Made by a program: the position numbers and the translations under genes. From positions 1-5,918 of the forward strand of contig SLBE01000115.1 in the NCBI GenBank assembly GCA_007126465.1: 5,918 nucleotides of DNA, read 5' to 3'. The notes beneath the pieces are model-generated. The model made no database searches. It was not told the origin of the DNA and worked only from the letters and a program-made list of their open reading frames with translations. The first letter of the stretch is position 1. Every line of letters begins with the position of its first letter. Shown here one piece after another: positions 1-5,918 of this stretch. The DNA comes from Syntrophomonadaceae bacterium (GTDB taxonomy: Bacteria; Bacillota; Dethiobacteria; DTU022).

Positions 1-93
1 CTGGTGAAAGGTGCCGCAGGGCAGGCACTACAGAATATGAACTTGATGTTTGGATTTCCTGAAACTACGGGCCTTGGTCAGACGGCGCAATAG
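1..93 (+). CDS. argC: N-acetyl-gamma-glutamyl-phosphate reductase, C-terminal end (5' truncated by window)
   Basis: The first 30 codons of the window, read in frame 1 up to the TAG at 91-93, give the highly conserved ArgC C-terminus: LVKGAAGQALQNMNLMFGFP followed by ETTGL. ArgC is the cytoplasmic NADPH-dependent enzyme that reduces N-acetylglutamyl-phosphate to N-acetylglutamate semialdehyde, the third step of ornithine synthesis. Only the tail is visible. The catalytic cysteine and the NADP-binding Rossmann fold lie upstream of the window, so an intact gene cannot be confirmed. The protein ends with five residues (GQTAQ) after ETTGL. The position directly before argJ is the usual argCJBD order and supports the assignment. 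Confidence 0.93.
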   Translation: MVKGAAGQALQNMNLMFGFPETTGLGQTAQ

Positions 94-137
94 CTTTTAA
101 ATCCAGCGCCTGGTGGGAATTATTATTTGTTAAAAGC
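93..137 (+). repeat. 8-bp perfect inverted repeat in the argC-argJ gap
   Basis: GCTTTTAA at 93-100 is the exact reverse complement of TTAAAAGC at 130-137. The left arm starts at the last base of the argC stop codon. The 29-nt loop contains a smaller inverted pair, CCAG (103-106) and CTGG (110-113). A run of six T follows at 145-150. The arms are A/T-rich and the T-run begins seven bases after the right arm, so this is not a convincing intrinsic terminator. It may be an mRNA structure between argC and argJ, or chance. Confidence 0.4.
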
Positions 138-154
138 AGTTTAGTTTTTTGAAT

Positions 155-159
155 GGAGG
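155..159 (+). promoter_or_regulatory. Ribosome binding site that fixes the argJ start
   Basis: GGAGG lies seven bases before the ATG at 167. The frame also contains a TTG at 149-151, upstream of this site, which would add MNGGLK. The Shine-Dalgarno would then fall inside the coding sequence and could not serve that start, so ATG 167 is chosen. Confidence 0.85.
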
Positions 160-166
160 ATTAAAG

Positions 167-1390
167 ATGAGCGGTCAAAAACAATGGGAAAAAGTTGAAA
201 ACAGGAGTATAACGCTGGCCAAAGGATTTCAGGCCGGGGGAATTGCGGCCGGAATTAAAAATGAAAAAAAAGATATAGCGGTTATTTACAGTGAAAAAGA
301 GGCAGTGGCCGCAGGAGTATTTACCCGCAACCAGGTTAAAGCTGCACCGGTTTATCTTTGCCAGGAACACCTGGAAAATCCAATCCAGGCAGTGGTTATA
401 AACAGCGGTAATGCTAATGCCTGTACCGGAGAGCAGGGAACAAAAGATGCCCGACTTATGGCTGAGAAAACAGCAGAAGCTACCGGTTTAAAGCCGGGAG
501 AAGTAATGGTTAGCTCTACCGGGGTAATCGGTGTACCCATGCCTATGGATAAAGTCATCGGTGGTATTGTTCAGGCAGCTGCTGCCCTGGGCGCTGGTGA
601 GGAATATGACCTGGCTGCCGCGCAGGCTATAATGACTACTGACACGGTAACAAAGCAAACAGCTTTTCGCTGCAGCACTAACGATGGAGAATTTCATCTG
701 GGAGGTATTGCCAAGGGCTCCGGTATGATCTGCCCTAACATGGCGACGATGCTGGCCTTCCTGACAACTGATGTGAAAATTGAACGCTCCCTGCTGCAGG
801 AGCTTTTTGCAGAGGCCTCTGACAAATCGTTTAACTCCATTACAGTAGACGGAGATACTTCTACCAATGATACAGCTTTAATTCTGGCCAATGGTTTAGC
901 CGAAGGAATAGAGATCACCAGGGAGAGTAAATACCTGCCTGTTTTTAAAGAAATGCTGATCGAACTCTGCCAGGAGTTGGCCAGGAAGATTGTTGAAGAT
1001 GGTGAAGGCATAACCAAGGTTATAACTTTAAACATCAGAGGATTAACTGATGAAAAAAGCGGTCGGGTGATGGCTTTAAGTGTCCTTAATTCGCCGCTGG
1101 TTAAGACGGCTTTCTATGGTGAAGACGCCAACTGGGGCCGGATCCTTGCTGCGCTTGGTTATTCAGGGGTTACATTCGACCCGGATAAGGTTGACATATA
1201 TATCGGACCATACCAGGTGGCTGCAAACGGCGGTTCTGTTCCATTCAGCGAAGAAAAAATGAAAGACGTCCTTAAGAAGAGGGATATTCCGGTCCTAATA
1301 GACTTGAAAAATGGACAGGATGAAGTTACGGCCTGGGGCACAGACATGAGTCATGAATACATTAGCATTAACGCAGATTACAGGAGTTAA
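167..1390 (+). CDS. argJ: Glutamate N-acetyltransferase / ornithine acetyltransferase (ArgJ)
   Basis: This cytoplasmic enzyme transfers the acetyl group of N-acetylornithine to glutamate, releasing ornithine and regenerating N-acetylglutamate. Some family members also use acetyl-CoA (bifunctional ArgJ), and sequence reading alone cannot tell which type this is. The 407-residue length from ATG 167 is normal. The self-cleavage motif KGSGMICPNMATMLAF is present at residues 183-198. Cleavage between Ala193 and Thr194 (codon 746-748) would give an alpha chain of 193 residues and a beta chain with Thr194 as N-terminal nucleophile. The oxyanion-hole Thr-Gly is at residues 118-119 in SSTGVIG. Other family signatures are INSGNANACTG (residues 78-88), ITVDGDTSTNDT, and YGEDANWGRI near the C-terminus, and the protein ends with the typical INADYRS. 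No frameshift or missing key residue was seen. argB follows after 18 nt, consistent with one transcript. Confidence 0.96.
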   Translation: MSGQKQWEKVENRSITLAKGFQAGGIAAGIKNEKKDIAVIYSEKEAVAAGVFTRNQVKAAPVYLCQEHLENPIQAVVINSGNANACTGEQGTKDARLMAEKTAEATGLKPGEVMVSSTGVIGVPMPMDKVIGGIVQAAAALGAGEEYDLAAAQAIMTTDTVTKQTAFRCSTNDGEFHLGGIAKGSGMICPNMATMLAFLTTDVKIERSLLQELFAEASDKSFNSITVDGDTSTNDTALILANGLAEGIEITRESKYLPVFKEMLIELCQELARKIVEDGEGITKVITLNIRGLTDEKSGRVMALSVLNSPLVKTAFYGEDANWGRILAALGYSGVTFDPDKVDIYIGPYQVAANGGSVPFSEEKMKDVLKKRDIPVLIDLKNGQDEVTAWGTDMSHEYISINADYRS

Positions 1391-1408
1391 TGGAAAGCAG
1401 GGGATAAT

Positions 1409-2305
1409 ATGAACCAGGAAGCTCTTAAAAGTATACCTAAAGCAGAAGTATTGATTGAAGCTTTGCCATACATGCGGAATTATACCGGGAAGTATTTTGT
1501 GATCAAATACGGCGGTCAGGCGATGGTTAGCCCGGAATTAATGGAATCGGTAATACTTGATATGATTCTTTTAAAGTATATAGGGGTTAAGCCGGTCCTG
1601 ATCCATGGTGGAGGAAAAGAAGTTAACCAGGTTATGAACAAACTGGGGAAAGAAGCCCTTTTTGTTAATGGCCTGCGTGTTACTGATGATGAAACCATGG
1701 AAATTGTTGAAATGGTTTTAAATGGCAAGATCAATCAGCACATAGTCAGCCTTTTTAACCAGCATGGCGGCAGGTCGGTAGGCTTCAGCGGAAGAGATGG
1801 CCAGATTCTGCAGGCCAGGCGAATGGAACCACAGGTGGTTAACGGTAATCCTGAAGATAAGGTTGATTTAGGACGGGTCGGTGAAATAATCCAGGTGAAC
1901 CCTGAATTGATCAACACGGTCAGTGATAACGGTTATATTCCGGTCATATCTTCAATTGCGTCTGGTATCAACGGGGAGAGTTTAAATATTAATGCCGATC
2001 ATGCCGCCGGTGAAGTTGCAGTATCTCTTAAAGCTGAAAAACTGATTGTCTTAACCGATGTTGAAGGAATATACCGGGTAACGGATAATGAACAGCAATT
2101 TATTTCTTCTGTCAGCCGGGGTGAGATCAGGGCTATGATTATGAATGGTGAAATCAGCGGCGGGATGATACCCAAGGTTGAGTCCTGCCTGATGGGCCTG
2201 GATGGCGGAGTAAAGCGAACCCATATAGTAGATGGCAGGGTTCCACATTCCCTGATCCTGGAGATATTTACCGATGCCGGCATTGGCACCATGGTCACCC
2301 AGTAG
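1409..2305 (+). CDS. argB: Acetylglutamate kinase, arginine-sensitive type
   Basis: This amino-acid-kinase-fold enzyme phosphorylates N-acetylglutamate with ATP and is normally the controlled step when ArgJ recycles the acetyl group. All key segments are present in 298 residues: KYGG (Lys33) and HGGGKEVN (residues 66-73) for phosphate binding; GLRVTDDETMEIVEMVLNGK, with Arg90 contacting substrate; GFSGRDG; NINADHAAGE, with Asn193 and Asp197; VLTDVEGIY; and GGMIPK, with Lys256. The first ~28 residues (including EALPYMRNYTGK) match the extra N-terminal helix of hexameric, arginine-inhibited kinases, which the shorter E. coli-type enzyme lacks. The C-terminal HSLILEIFTDAGIGT pattern (280-294) is also typical of that group. 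Feedback inhibition is therefore inferred, not shown. The ATG at 1409 has only a modest Shine-Dalgarno (AGGGG at 1399-1403). Gln37 in KYGGQAM is a position that is often Asn. Confidence 0.96.
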   Translation: MNQEALKSIPKAEVLIEALPYMRNYTGKYFVIKYGGQAMVSPELMESVILDMILLKYIGVKPVLIHGGGKEVNQVMNKLGKEALFVNGLRVTDDETMEIVEMVLNGKINQHIVSLFNQHGGRSVGFSGRDGQILQARRMEPQVVNGNPEDKVDLGRVGEIIQVNPELINTVSDNGYIPVISSIASGINGESLNINADHAAGEVAVSLKAEKLIVLTDVEGIYRVTDNEQQFISSVSRGEIRAMIMNGEISGGMIPKVESCLMGLDGGVKRTHIVDGRVPHSLILEIFTDAGIGTMVTQ

Positions 2306-2310
2306 AATAT

Positions 2311-2317
2311 AAGGAGG
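2311..2317 (+). promoter_or_regulatory. Strong ribosome binding site that fixes the argD start
   Basis: AAGGAGG ends ten bases before the ATG at 2328. An in-frame TTG at 2319-2321 lies one base after the motif, too close to be used from it, so ATG 2328 is the better start. Confidence 0.85.
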
Positions 2318-2327
2318 GTTGAAATCA

Positions 2328-3521
2328 ATGAAAAAAACGCAGGATTTAGAAAAACGCTATATCATCAATACTTACAACCGCCAGGCCGATACCACTCCAT
2401 GCCTTGTCAGGGGAGCAGGCTCATATGTCTGGGATGAAAAAGGTAATAAATATCTTGATTTACTTGGCGGACTGGCCGTTAATGTAGTTGGACATTGCCA
2501 TCCACAGGTAGTTGAGGCGATCTGTGAGCAGGCCGGAAAACTGATTCACACTTCTAACCTCTATTATGGCGAACCCCAGGCTGAATTGGCCCGGGTGTTA
2601 GTCGAGAACAGTTTGCCGGATGGTAAAGTATTTTATGCTAACAGCGGCGCTGAAGCAAATGAGGCAGCGATAAAGCTGGCCCGTAAGCACAAAGAAAGTC
2701 GTTTTAAAATAATTACTGCTGAAAAATCTTTTCATGGCCGGACCATGGCAACAGTAACTGCAACGGGGCAGCCAAAATATCACCAACCCTTTGCCCCGGT
2801 TGTGGAAGGTTTTTCTTACGGAATGTTCAATGACCTGGAATCATTTAAAGGCCTGGTCGATAGCGAAACTGCAGCGATTATGATCGAGCCGATTCAGGGT
2901 GAAGGTGGAGTTCATGTTGCTAAGGAATCTTTTATCAGGGGCTTAAGAGAACTGTGTGATCATGAAGAAATTTTGCTGATTTTTGATGAAGTGCAATGTG
3001 GAATGGGCCGTACGGGTAAACTCTGGGCCTATGAAAACTACGGGGTGAAACCCGATCTGCTTACGACAGCCAAGGGGCTTGGCGGTGGTATGCCGATCGG
3101 AGTGATGATTGCAGCAGAAAAATTTTCAGAAGCTTTACAGCCTGGAGATCACGCTTCAACTTTTGGCGGCAATCATGTTGTATGCAGTGCTGCCCTGGCG
3201 GTTTTCGATCTTATTCTTGGGAATGGTTTTTTAGAAGATGTGAGCAGAAAAGGGACGATTATTCAGCAGGAAATGGAAAGCTGGATTAAAGAATTTCCGG
3301 AACTGTTCAAAGAATACAGGGGCCAGGGTTTAATCTGTGCCCTGGAATTAAAAAAACCGACTGCAAAGGATATCTTGGCAAAATGCGTTGAATCAGGACT
3401 GCTGATCAACGCCATAGGCGATACAACTATTCGTCTGCTTCCTCCCCTAAACATTAGCGAAAGTGAGCTGATGGAGGGCTTGGGAATATTAAAAAACATT
3501 GCAGTGGCAGTTCATGAATAA
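2328..3521 (+). CDS. argD: Acetylornithine aminotransferase
   Basis: This is a class III (fold type I) PLP-dependent aminotransferase of 397 residues, a normal length. It converts N-acetylglutamate semialdehyde plus glutamate to N-acetylornithine plus 2-oxoglutarate in the cytoplasm. Visible features in order are the N-terminal GSYVWDEKGNKYLDLLGG segment; HTSNLYY (residues 74-80); the phosphate-binding SGAEANEAAIK (106-116); SFHGRT, with His136 and Arg138; IEPIQGEGGV; LLIFDEVQCGMGRTG, with Asp220 that would pair with the PLP nitrogen; and LLTTAKGLGGG, with Lys249 as the Schiff-base lysine. HASTFGGN follows. Related enzymes include ornithine and GABA aminotransferases and succinyl-diaminopimelate aminotransferase; the arg context decides for argD, although some ArgD proteins also serve lysine synthesis. 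The end of the gene overlaps a candidate ARG box. A 63-nt gap then separates it from argG, longer than most gaps in this cluster. Confidence 0.95.
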   Translation: MKKTQDLEKRYIINTYNRQADTTPCLVRGAGSYVWDEKGNKYLDLLGGLAVNVVGHCHPQVVEAICEQAGKLIHTSNLYYGEPQAELARVLVENSLPDGKVFYANSGAEANEAAIKLARKHKESRFKIITAEKSFHGRTMATVTATGQPKYHQPFAPVVEGFSYGMFNDLESFKGLVDSETAAIMIEPIQGEGGVHVAKESFIRGLRELCDHEEILLIFDEVQCGMGRTGKLWAYENYGVKPDLLTTAKGLGGGMPIGVMIAAEKFSEALQPGDHASTFGGNHVVCSAALAVFDLILGNGFLEDVSRKGTIIQQEMESWIKEFPELFKEYRGQGLICALELKKPTAKDILAKCVESGLLINAIGDTTIRLLPPLNISESELMEGLGILKNIAVAVHE

Positions 3522-3530
3522 ATATTTAGT
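3513..3530 (+). promoter_or_regulatory. Candidate ARG box (ArgR/AhrC operator) before argG
   Basis: CATGAATAAATATTTAGT overlaps the argD stop codon and ends 54 bases before the argG ATG. Its core, TGAAT-AAAT-ATTTA, differs at one base from the symmetric ArgR core TGAAT-N4-ATTCA. It agrees at 15 of 18 positions with the Bacillus-type consensus as I recall it (CATGAATAAAAATKCAAK). ArgR/AhrC is the arginine-dependent repressor of arginine synthesis genes. The sequence is A/T-rich and partly constrained by the end of argD (His-Glu-stop), so chance is possible. I found no clear -35/-10 pair beside it. Confidence 0.42.
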
Positions 3531-3584
3531 TTTAGTTAGTTTGTACAGGTTATTAGCAGCTAAGTCAAACGGAGGCGATTTTTA

Positions 3585-4820
3585 ATGGCAAAAGAAAAAG
3601 TGGTACTGGCTTACTCTGGAGGATTGGACACTTCGGTTATTGTCAGGTGGCTCCAGGAAGAATATGACTATGAAATTATTGCCCTAACGGCAGACGTAGG
3701 GCAGGGTGAGGGTGAACTGGAAGGGCTGGAAGAGAAAGCTATAAGAACGGGAGCTTCCCAAATATTTATTGAAGATATTAAAGAAGAGCTGGTCAGGGAT
3801 TATATTTTTCCCATGGTGCGTTCAGGGGCTGTTTACGAAGGTAAATATCTTTTGGGAACAGCAATCGCCAGGCCAGTTATCGGTAAAAAATTGGTGGAAA
3901 TTGCTGAAAAGGTCGGAGCAACAGCAATAGCCCATGGCGCTACCGGTAAGGGCAACGACCAGGTTCGTTTTGAGTTTGCTGTAAAGGCATTAAATCCTTA
4001 CCTGAAGATAGTTGCTCCCTGGAGGGAGTGGAATCTGCGTTCACGTACTGATTGTATTAATTATGCCTGTCAGTACAATATACCAATCCCGGTAACCGCA
4101 GAAAAGCCTTACAGCATAGATCGAAATATCTGGCATATCAGTTTTGAGGGAGGAGTGCTTGAGGATCCGGCCAGGGAACCGGATCGCGACATGTTCAGGT
4201 TGACCTGCGATCCCCAGGATGCACCGGATGAGCCCGAAGCGCTTTCAATCAGCTTTGAACAAGGAACACCCTATGCCGTTAACGGGAAAAAACTAGAACC
4301 TGTTACCCTGGTGGAAGAGTTGAACCGTATTGCCGGTAAACACGGCATTGGTAGGGTTGACCTGGTAGAAAACCGCCTGCTGGGTATGAAGTCCCGGGGT
4401 ATTTATGAGACTCCCGGGGGGACCCTGTTATCCTTTGCACATCGCGAATTAGAACAGTATACTCTGGACAGGGAAACTTATCATTACAAAGAAGTTATCG
4501 CGCTGAAGTATGCAGAAATGATTTATTATGGCCTCTGGTTTACTCCTTTACGTGAGGCGCTGGACAGCTTTGTAACTGCCACCCAGAAGACAGTGACCGG
4601 GACAATAAACATGAAACTTTACAAGGGTAATATGTTTGTAACCGGCAGGGAATCTGAACATACTCTTTACAATCCTGAAATAGTTACTTTTGAAGCTGAC
4701 GAGCTGTTTAATCAGAAAGATGCTGAAGGGTTCATAAATCTCTACGGGTTACCGCTTAAGGTTAAAGGATTGATGGACTGGCAAAAAAAACAGATTCTTA
4801 GAGAGGTGAAGAAAAGCTGA
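3585..4820 (+). CDS. argG: Argininosuccinate synthase
   Basis: ArgG condenses citrulline and aspartate, with ATP cleaved to AMP and pyrophosphate, to give argininosuccinate in the cytoplasm. The 411-residue protein has the N-type ATP pyrophosphatase loop AYSGGLDTS (residues 9-17). It also has TADVGQGE; YEGKYLLGTAIARP (84-97), which includes citrulline/aspartate contact positions; AHGATGKGNDQVRFE (116-130); APWREW; PYSIDRNIW (175-183); EGGVLEDP; GIGRVDLVENRLLGMKSRGIYETPGG; and the C-terminal helix region YYGLWFTPLREALDSF. Length and motifs are normal for the bacterial family. The ATG at 3585 follows GGAGG (3571-3575) by nine bases. The TGA at 4818-4820 overlaps the proposed argH start, and the last argG codons carry the argH ribosome binding site, so translation of the two genes is probably coupled. 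Confidence 0.97.
   Translation: MAKEKVVLAYSGGLDTSVIVRWLQEEYDYEIIALTADVGQGEGELEGLEEKAIRTGASQIFIEDIKEELVRDYIFPMVRSGAVYEGKYLLGTAIARPVIGKKLVEIAEKVGATAIAHGATGKGNDQVRFEFAVKALNPYLKIVAPWREWNLRSRTDCINYACQYNIPIPVTAEKPYSIDRNIWHISFEGGVLEDPAREPDRDMFRLTCDPQDAPDEPEALSISFEQGTPYAVNGKKLEPVTLVEELNRIAGKHGIGRVDLVENRLLGMKSRGIYETPGGTLLSFAHRELEQYTLDRETYHYKEVIALKYAEMIYYGLWFTPLREALDSFVTATQKTVTGTINMKLYKGNMFVTGRESEHTLYNPEIVTFEADELFNQKDAEGFINLYGLPLKVKGLMDWQKKQILREVKKS
4803..4809 (+). promoter_or_regulatory. argH ribosome binding site inside the end of argG
   Basis: GAGGTGA is a seven-base match to the anti-Shine-Dalgarno complement. It is followed by a seven-base spacer to the CTG at 4817. There is no ATG, GTG or TTG at this spacing in the argH frame, so the site points to CTG as the initiation codon. 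Confidence 0.7.
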
Positions 4821-5918
4821 AAAAGCCATGGCAGGGTCGTTTTACAAAAAATACTGCAGAAACAGTTCTGCATTTCACTTGTTCTTTGCCCTATGACAAG
4901 CGATTGGCTTTCTGTGATATCCAGGGCAGTTTAGCCCATGTTGAAATGCTGGCTGAAAAGGAAATAATCAGCATCAAAGAATCAAATATGATCATAGCGG
5001 GCCTGAAAGAAATCCAGGAAGAGCTGGTAGAAGGCGCTTTTCCTTATGATCTCGAATTCGAAGATATTCACATGAATATTGAGAAGCGGCTTACTGAGAA
5101 GATTGGACCGGTTGGCGGCAAACTGCATACCGGCCGCAGTCGAAATGACCAGGTGGCCCTGGATATGCACCTTTATATGAAAGAAGAAATAGGTGTCATT
5201 GATAACTTTCTTTTGCAGCTTCAGGAAACACTGATCGAACTTGCCGAAAGGTATCGGGTTGAAATTATTCCCGGTTATACTCATCTGCAGAGAGCACAAC
5301 CTGTGCTGTTGAGTCACCATTTGCTATCTTACTTCTGGATGCTGAAAAGAGATCGTGAGCGCCTGGCCGGCGTATTTGAACGAGTTGATTTAATGCCGCT
5401 TGGCGCAGGCGCTCTTTCCGGAACCGGCTTTCCGATTGATCGGCAGATGGTTGCCGATAAGCTTGGCTTTTCTAAGCTTTATGAAAATAGTATGGATGCT
5501 GTAAGTGACCGGGATTATGTCATCGAATTCTTATCGTTTTCCTCCATTTTAATGATGCATTTAAGCCGGTTGTGCGAAGAATTGATAATGTGGAATTCAG
5601 CCGAGTTTGGTTTTATAGAGCTGGACGATGCCTATACAACAGGCAGCAGCATGATGCCGCAAAAAAAGAATCCTGATGTGGCAGAACTTATTCGCGGCAA
5701 AACCGGTCGTGTTTACGGCAGCCTGTTCTCTATTCTAACTGTAATGAAAGGCCTGCCCCTGGCTTATAACAAGGATATGCAGGAAGATAAGGAAGGACTT
5801 TTTGATACAATTGATACACTGAAAGCCCTTTTGCCGCTTTTAGCAGAAATGCTTGAGACGATGGTGGTAAATAGTGATAGGTTGAAGCAGGCGGTAGACG
5901 ATGATTACCTCTGCGCAA
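4817..5918 (+). CDS. argH: Argininosuccinate lyase, 3' truncated by window; apparent CTG start
   Basis: ArgH splits argininosuccinate into arginine and fumarate and belongs to the fumarase/aspartase superfamily of homotetramers. The open frame gives 367 codons to the edge, and family length suggests about 90-100 more are missing. Motifs are the N-terminal WQGRF (residues 5-9, usually WGGRF); HTGRSRNDQ (104-112); GYTHLQRAQP (163-172), with catalytic-region His166; LGAGALSGTGFPIDR; and the superfamily signature GSSMMPQKKNP (286-296), whose serines 287/288 include the expected catalytic base on the mobile loop. The start is odd. The frame is closed by TAG at 4799-4801, and before WQGRF it reads AGA GGT GAA GAA AAG CTG AAA AAG CCA. 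It therefore contains no ATG, GTG or TTG. CTG 4817, seven bases after GAGGTGA, gives the normal N-terminus (M)KKPWQGRF and a 4-base overlap CTGA with the argG stop, where ATGA is the usual form. The first in-frame ATG is codon 44 and would delete conserved residues. Confidence 0.93.
   Translation, partial: MKKPWQGRFTKNTAETVLHFTCSLPYDKRLAFCDIQGSLAHVEMLAEKEIISIKESNMIIAGLKEIQEELVEGAFPYDLEFEDIHMNIEKRLTEKIGPVGGKLHTGRSRNDQVALDMHLYMKEEIGVIDNFLLQLQETLIELAERYRVEIIPGYTHLQRAQPVLLSHHLLSYFWMLKRDRERLAGVFERVDLMPLGAGALSGTGFPIDRQMVADKLGFSKLYENSMDAVSDRDYVIEFLSFSSILMMHLSRLCEELIMWNSAEFGFIELDDAYTTGSSMMPQKKNPDVAELIRGKTGRVYGSLFSILTVMKGLPLAYNKDMQEDKEGLFDTIDTLKALLPLLAEMLETMVVNSDRLKQAVDDDYLCA

Noticed and set aside
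116..129. GGAAT-TATT-ATTTG before argJ as an ARG box
   Set aside because: It has three mismatches in the ten core positions in an A/T-rich gap, too weak to list.
103..150. Intrinsic terminator between argC and argJ (CCAG/CTGG hairpin plus T6)
   Set aside because: The G/C stem is only four base pairs and lies about 30 bases before the T-run. A terminator inside this operon is also unlikely.
149..166. Upstream TTG start for argJ adding six residues
   Set aside because: It precedes the GGAGG at 155-159, which is well spaced for ATG 167. The extra residues MNGGLK are translated ribosome binding site.
694..1035. Minus-strand open frame of 113 codons inside argJ, and similar ones at 1999-2328 and 4982-5320
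   Set aside because: They lie antisense to strongly conserved coding sequence, show no recognisable domain, and are best explained as shadows of the real genes.
2319..2327. Upstream TTG start for argD adding three residues
   Set aside because: It is one base after the GGAGG motif, too close to use it. ATG 2328 has workable spacing.
3525..3540. Short tandem repeat TTTAGT-TTTAGT-TAGT after argD
   Set aside because: It is too short and too A/T-rich to separate from chance. It partly overlaps the candidate ARG box, but no function can be supported.
4802..4820. Programmed -1 frameshift producing an ArgG-ArgH fusion instead of a CTG start
   Set aside because: The argH frame is open from 4802 and a Shine-Dalgarno-like word is present, but no classic X XXY YYZ slippery heptamer fits the argG frame here. 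Separate ArgG and ArgH proteins with complete ends fit better.
4828..4896. ATG at 4828 (within CCATGG) as the argH start
   Set aside because: It is in a different frame from the conserved ArgH sequence and meets a stop after about 22 codons.
5064..5079. Palindrome ATATTCA-CA-TGAATAT inside argH, resembling ARG-box half-sites
   Set aside because: The half-sites face the wrong way for one box, and neither flank supplies the partner needed for two adjacent boxes. It lies deep in coding sequence and is probably chance.
5730..5918. Minus-strand open frame at the right edge
   Set aside because: It is antisense to argH, which continues intact through this stretch with family-typical sequence.

Overview
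The window is one co-directional (+ strand) block of arginine biosynthesis genes: the last codons of argC, then complete argJ, argB, argD and argG, and the first 367 codons of argH, which runs off the right edge. Every base lies in a gene or in a gap of 73 nt or less. I see no mobile element, tRNA, rRNA, CRISPR array or gene of unknown function, and no previously undescribed system. It looks like ordinary core metabolism with a few local points worth checking.

Layout: argC tail (1-93); 73-nt gap holding an 8-bp inverted repeat; argJ (ATG 167 to 1390); 18-nt gap; argB (1409-2305); 22-nt gap with a strong Shine-Dalgarno; argD (ATG 2328 to 3521); 63-nt gap that begins inside an ArgR/AhrC-type ARG-box match; argG (3585-4820); then argH, whose reading frame overlaps the argG stop and seems to begin at CTG (4817) rather than ATG, GTG or TTG.

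How the genes work together: ArgB phosphorylates N-acetylglutamate, ArgC reduces the acyl-phosphate to the semialdehyde, ArgD transaminates it to N-acetylornithine, and ArgJ moves the acetyl group to glutamate, releasing ornithine and regenerating N-acetylglutamate (the cyclic pathway). Ornithine must then become citrulline by ornithine carbamoyltransferase (argF), which is not here. ArgG and ArgH convert citrulline plus aspartate to arginine and fumarate. ArgB has the N-terminal helix segment and C-terminal signature typical of arginine-inhibited NAG kinases, as expected where ArgJ recycles the acetyl group.

Organism: the argCJBD...GH order, the mostly strong GGAGG-type ribosome binding sites, moderate base composition (not computed) and AhrC-like box suggest a Bacillota member, perhaps of the Clostridia. 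This is an inference from style and gene order, not a database result.
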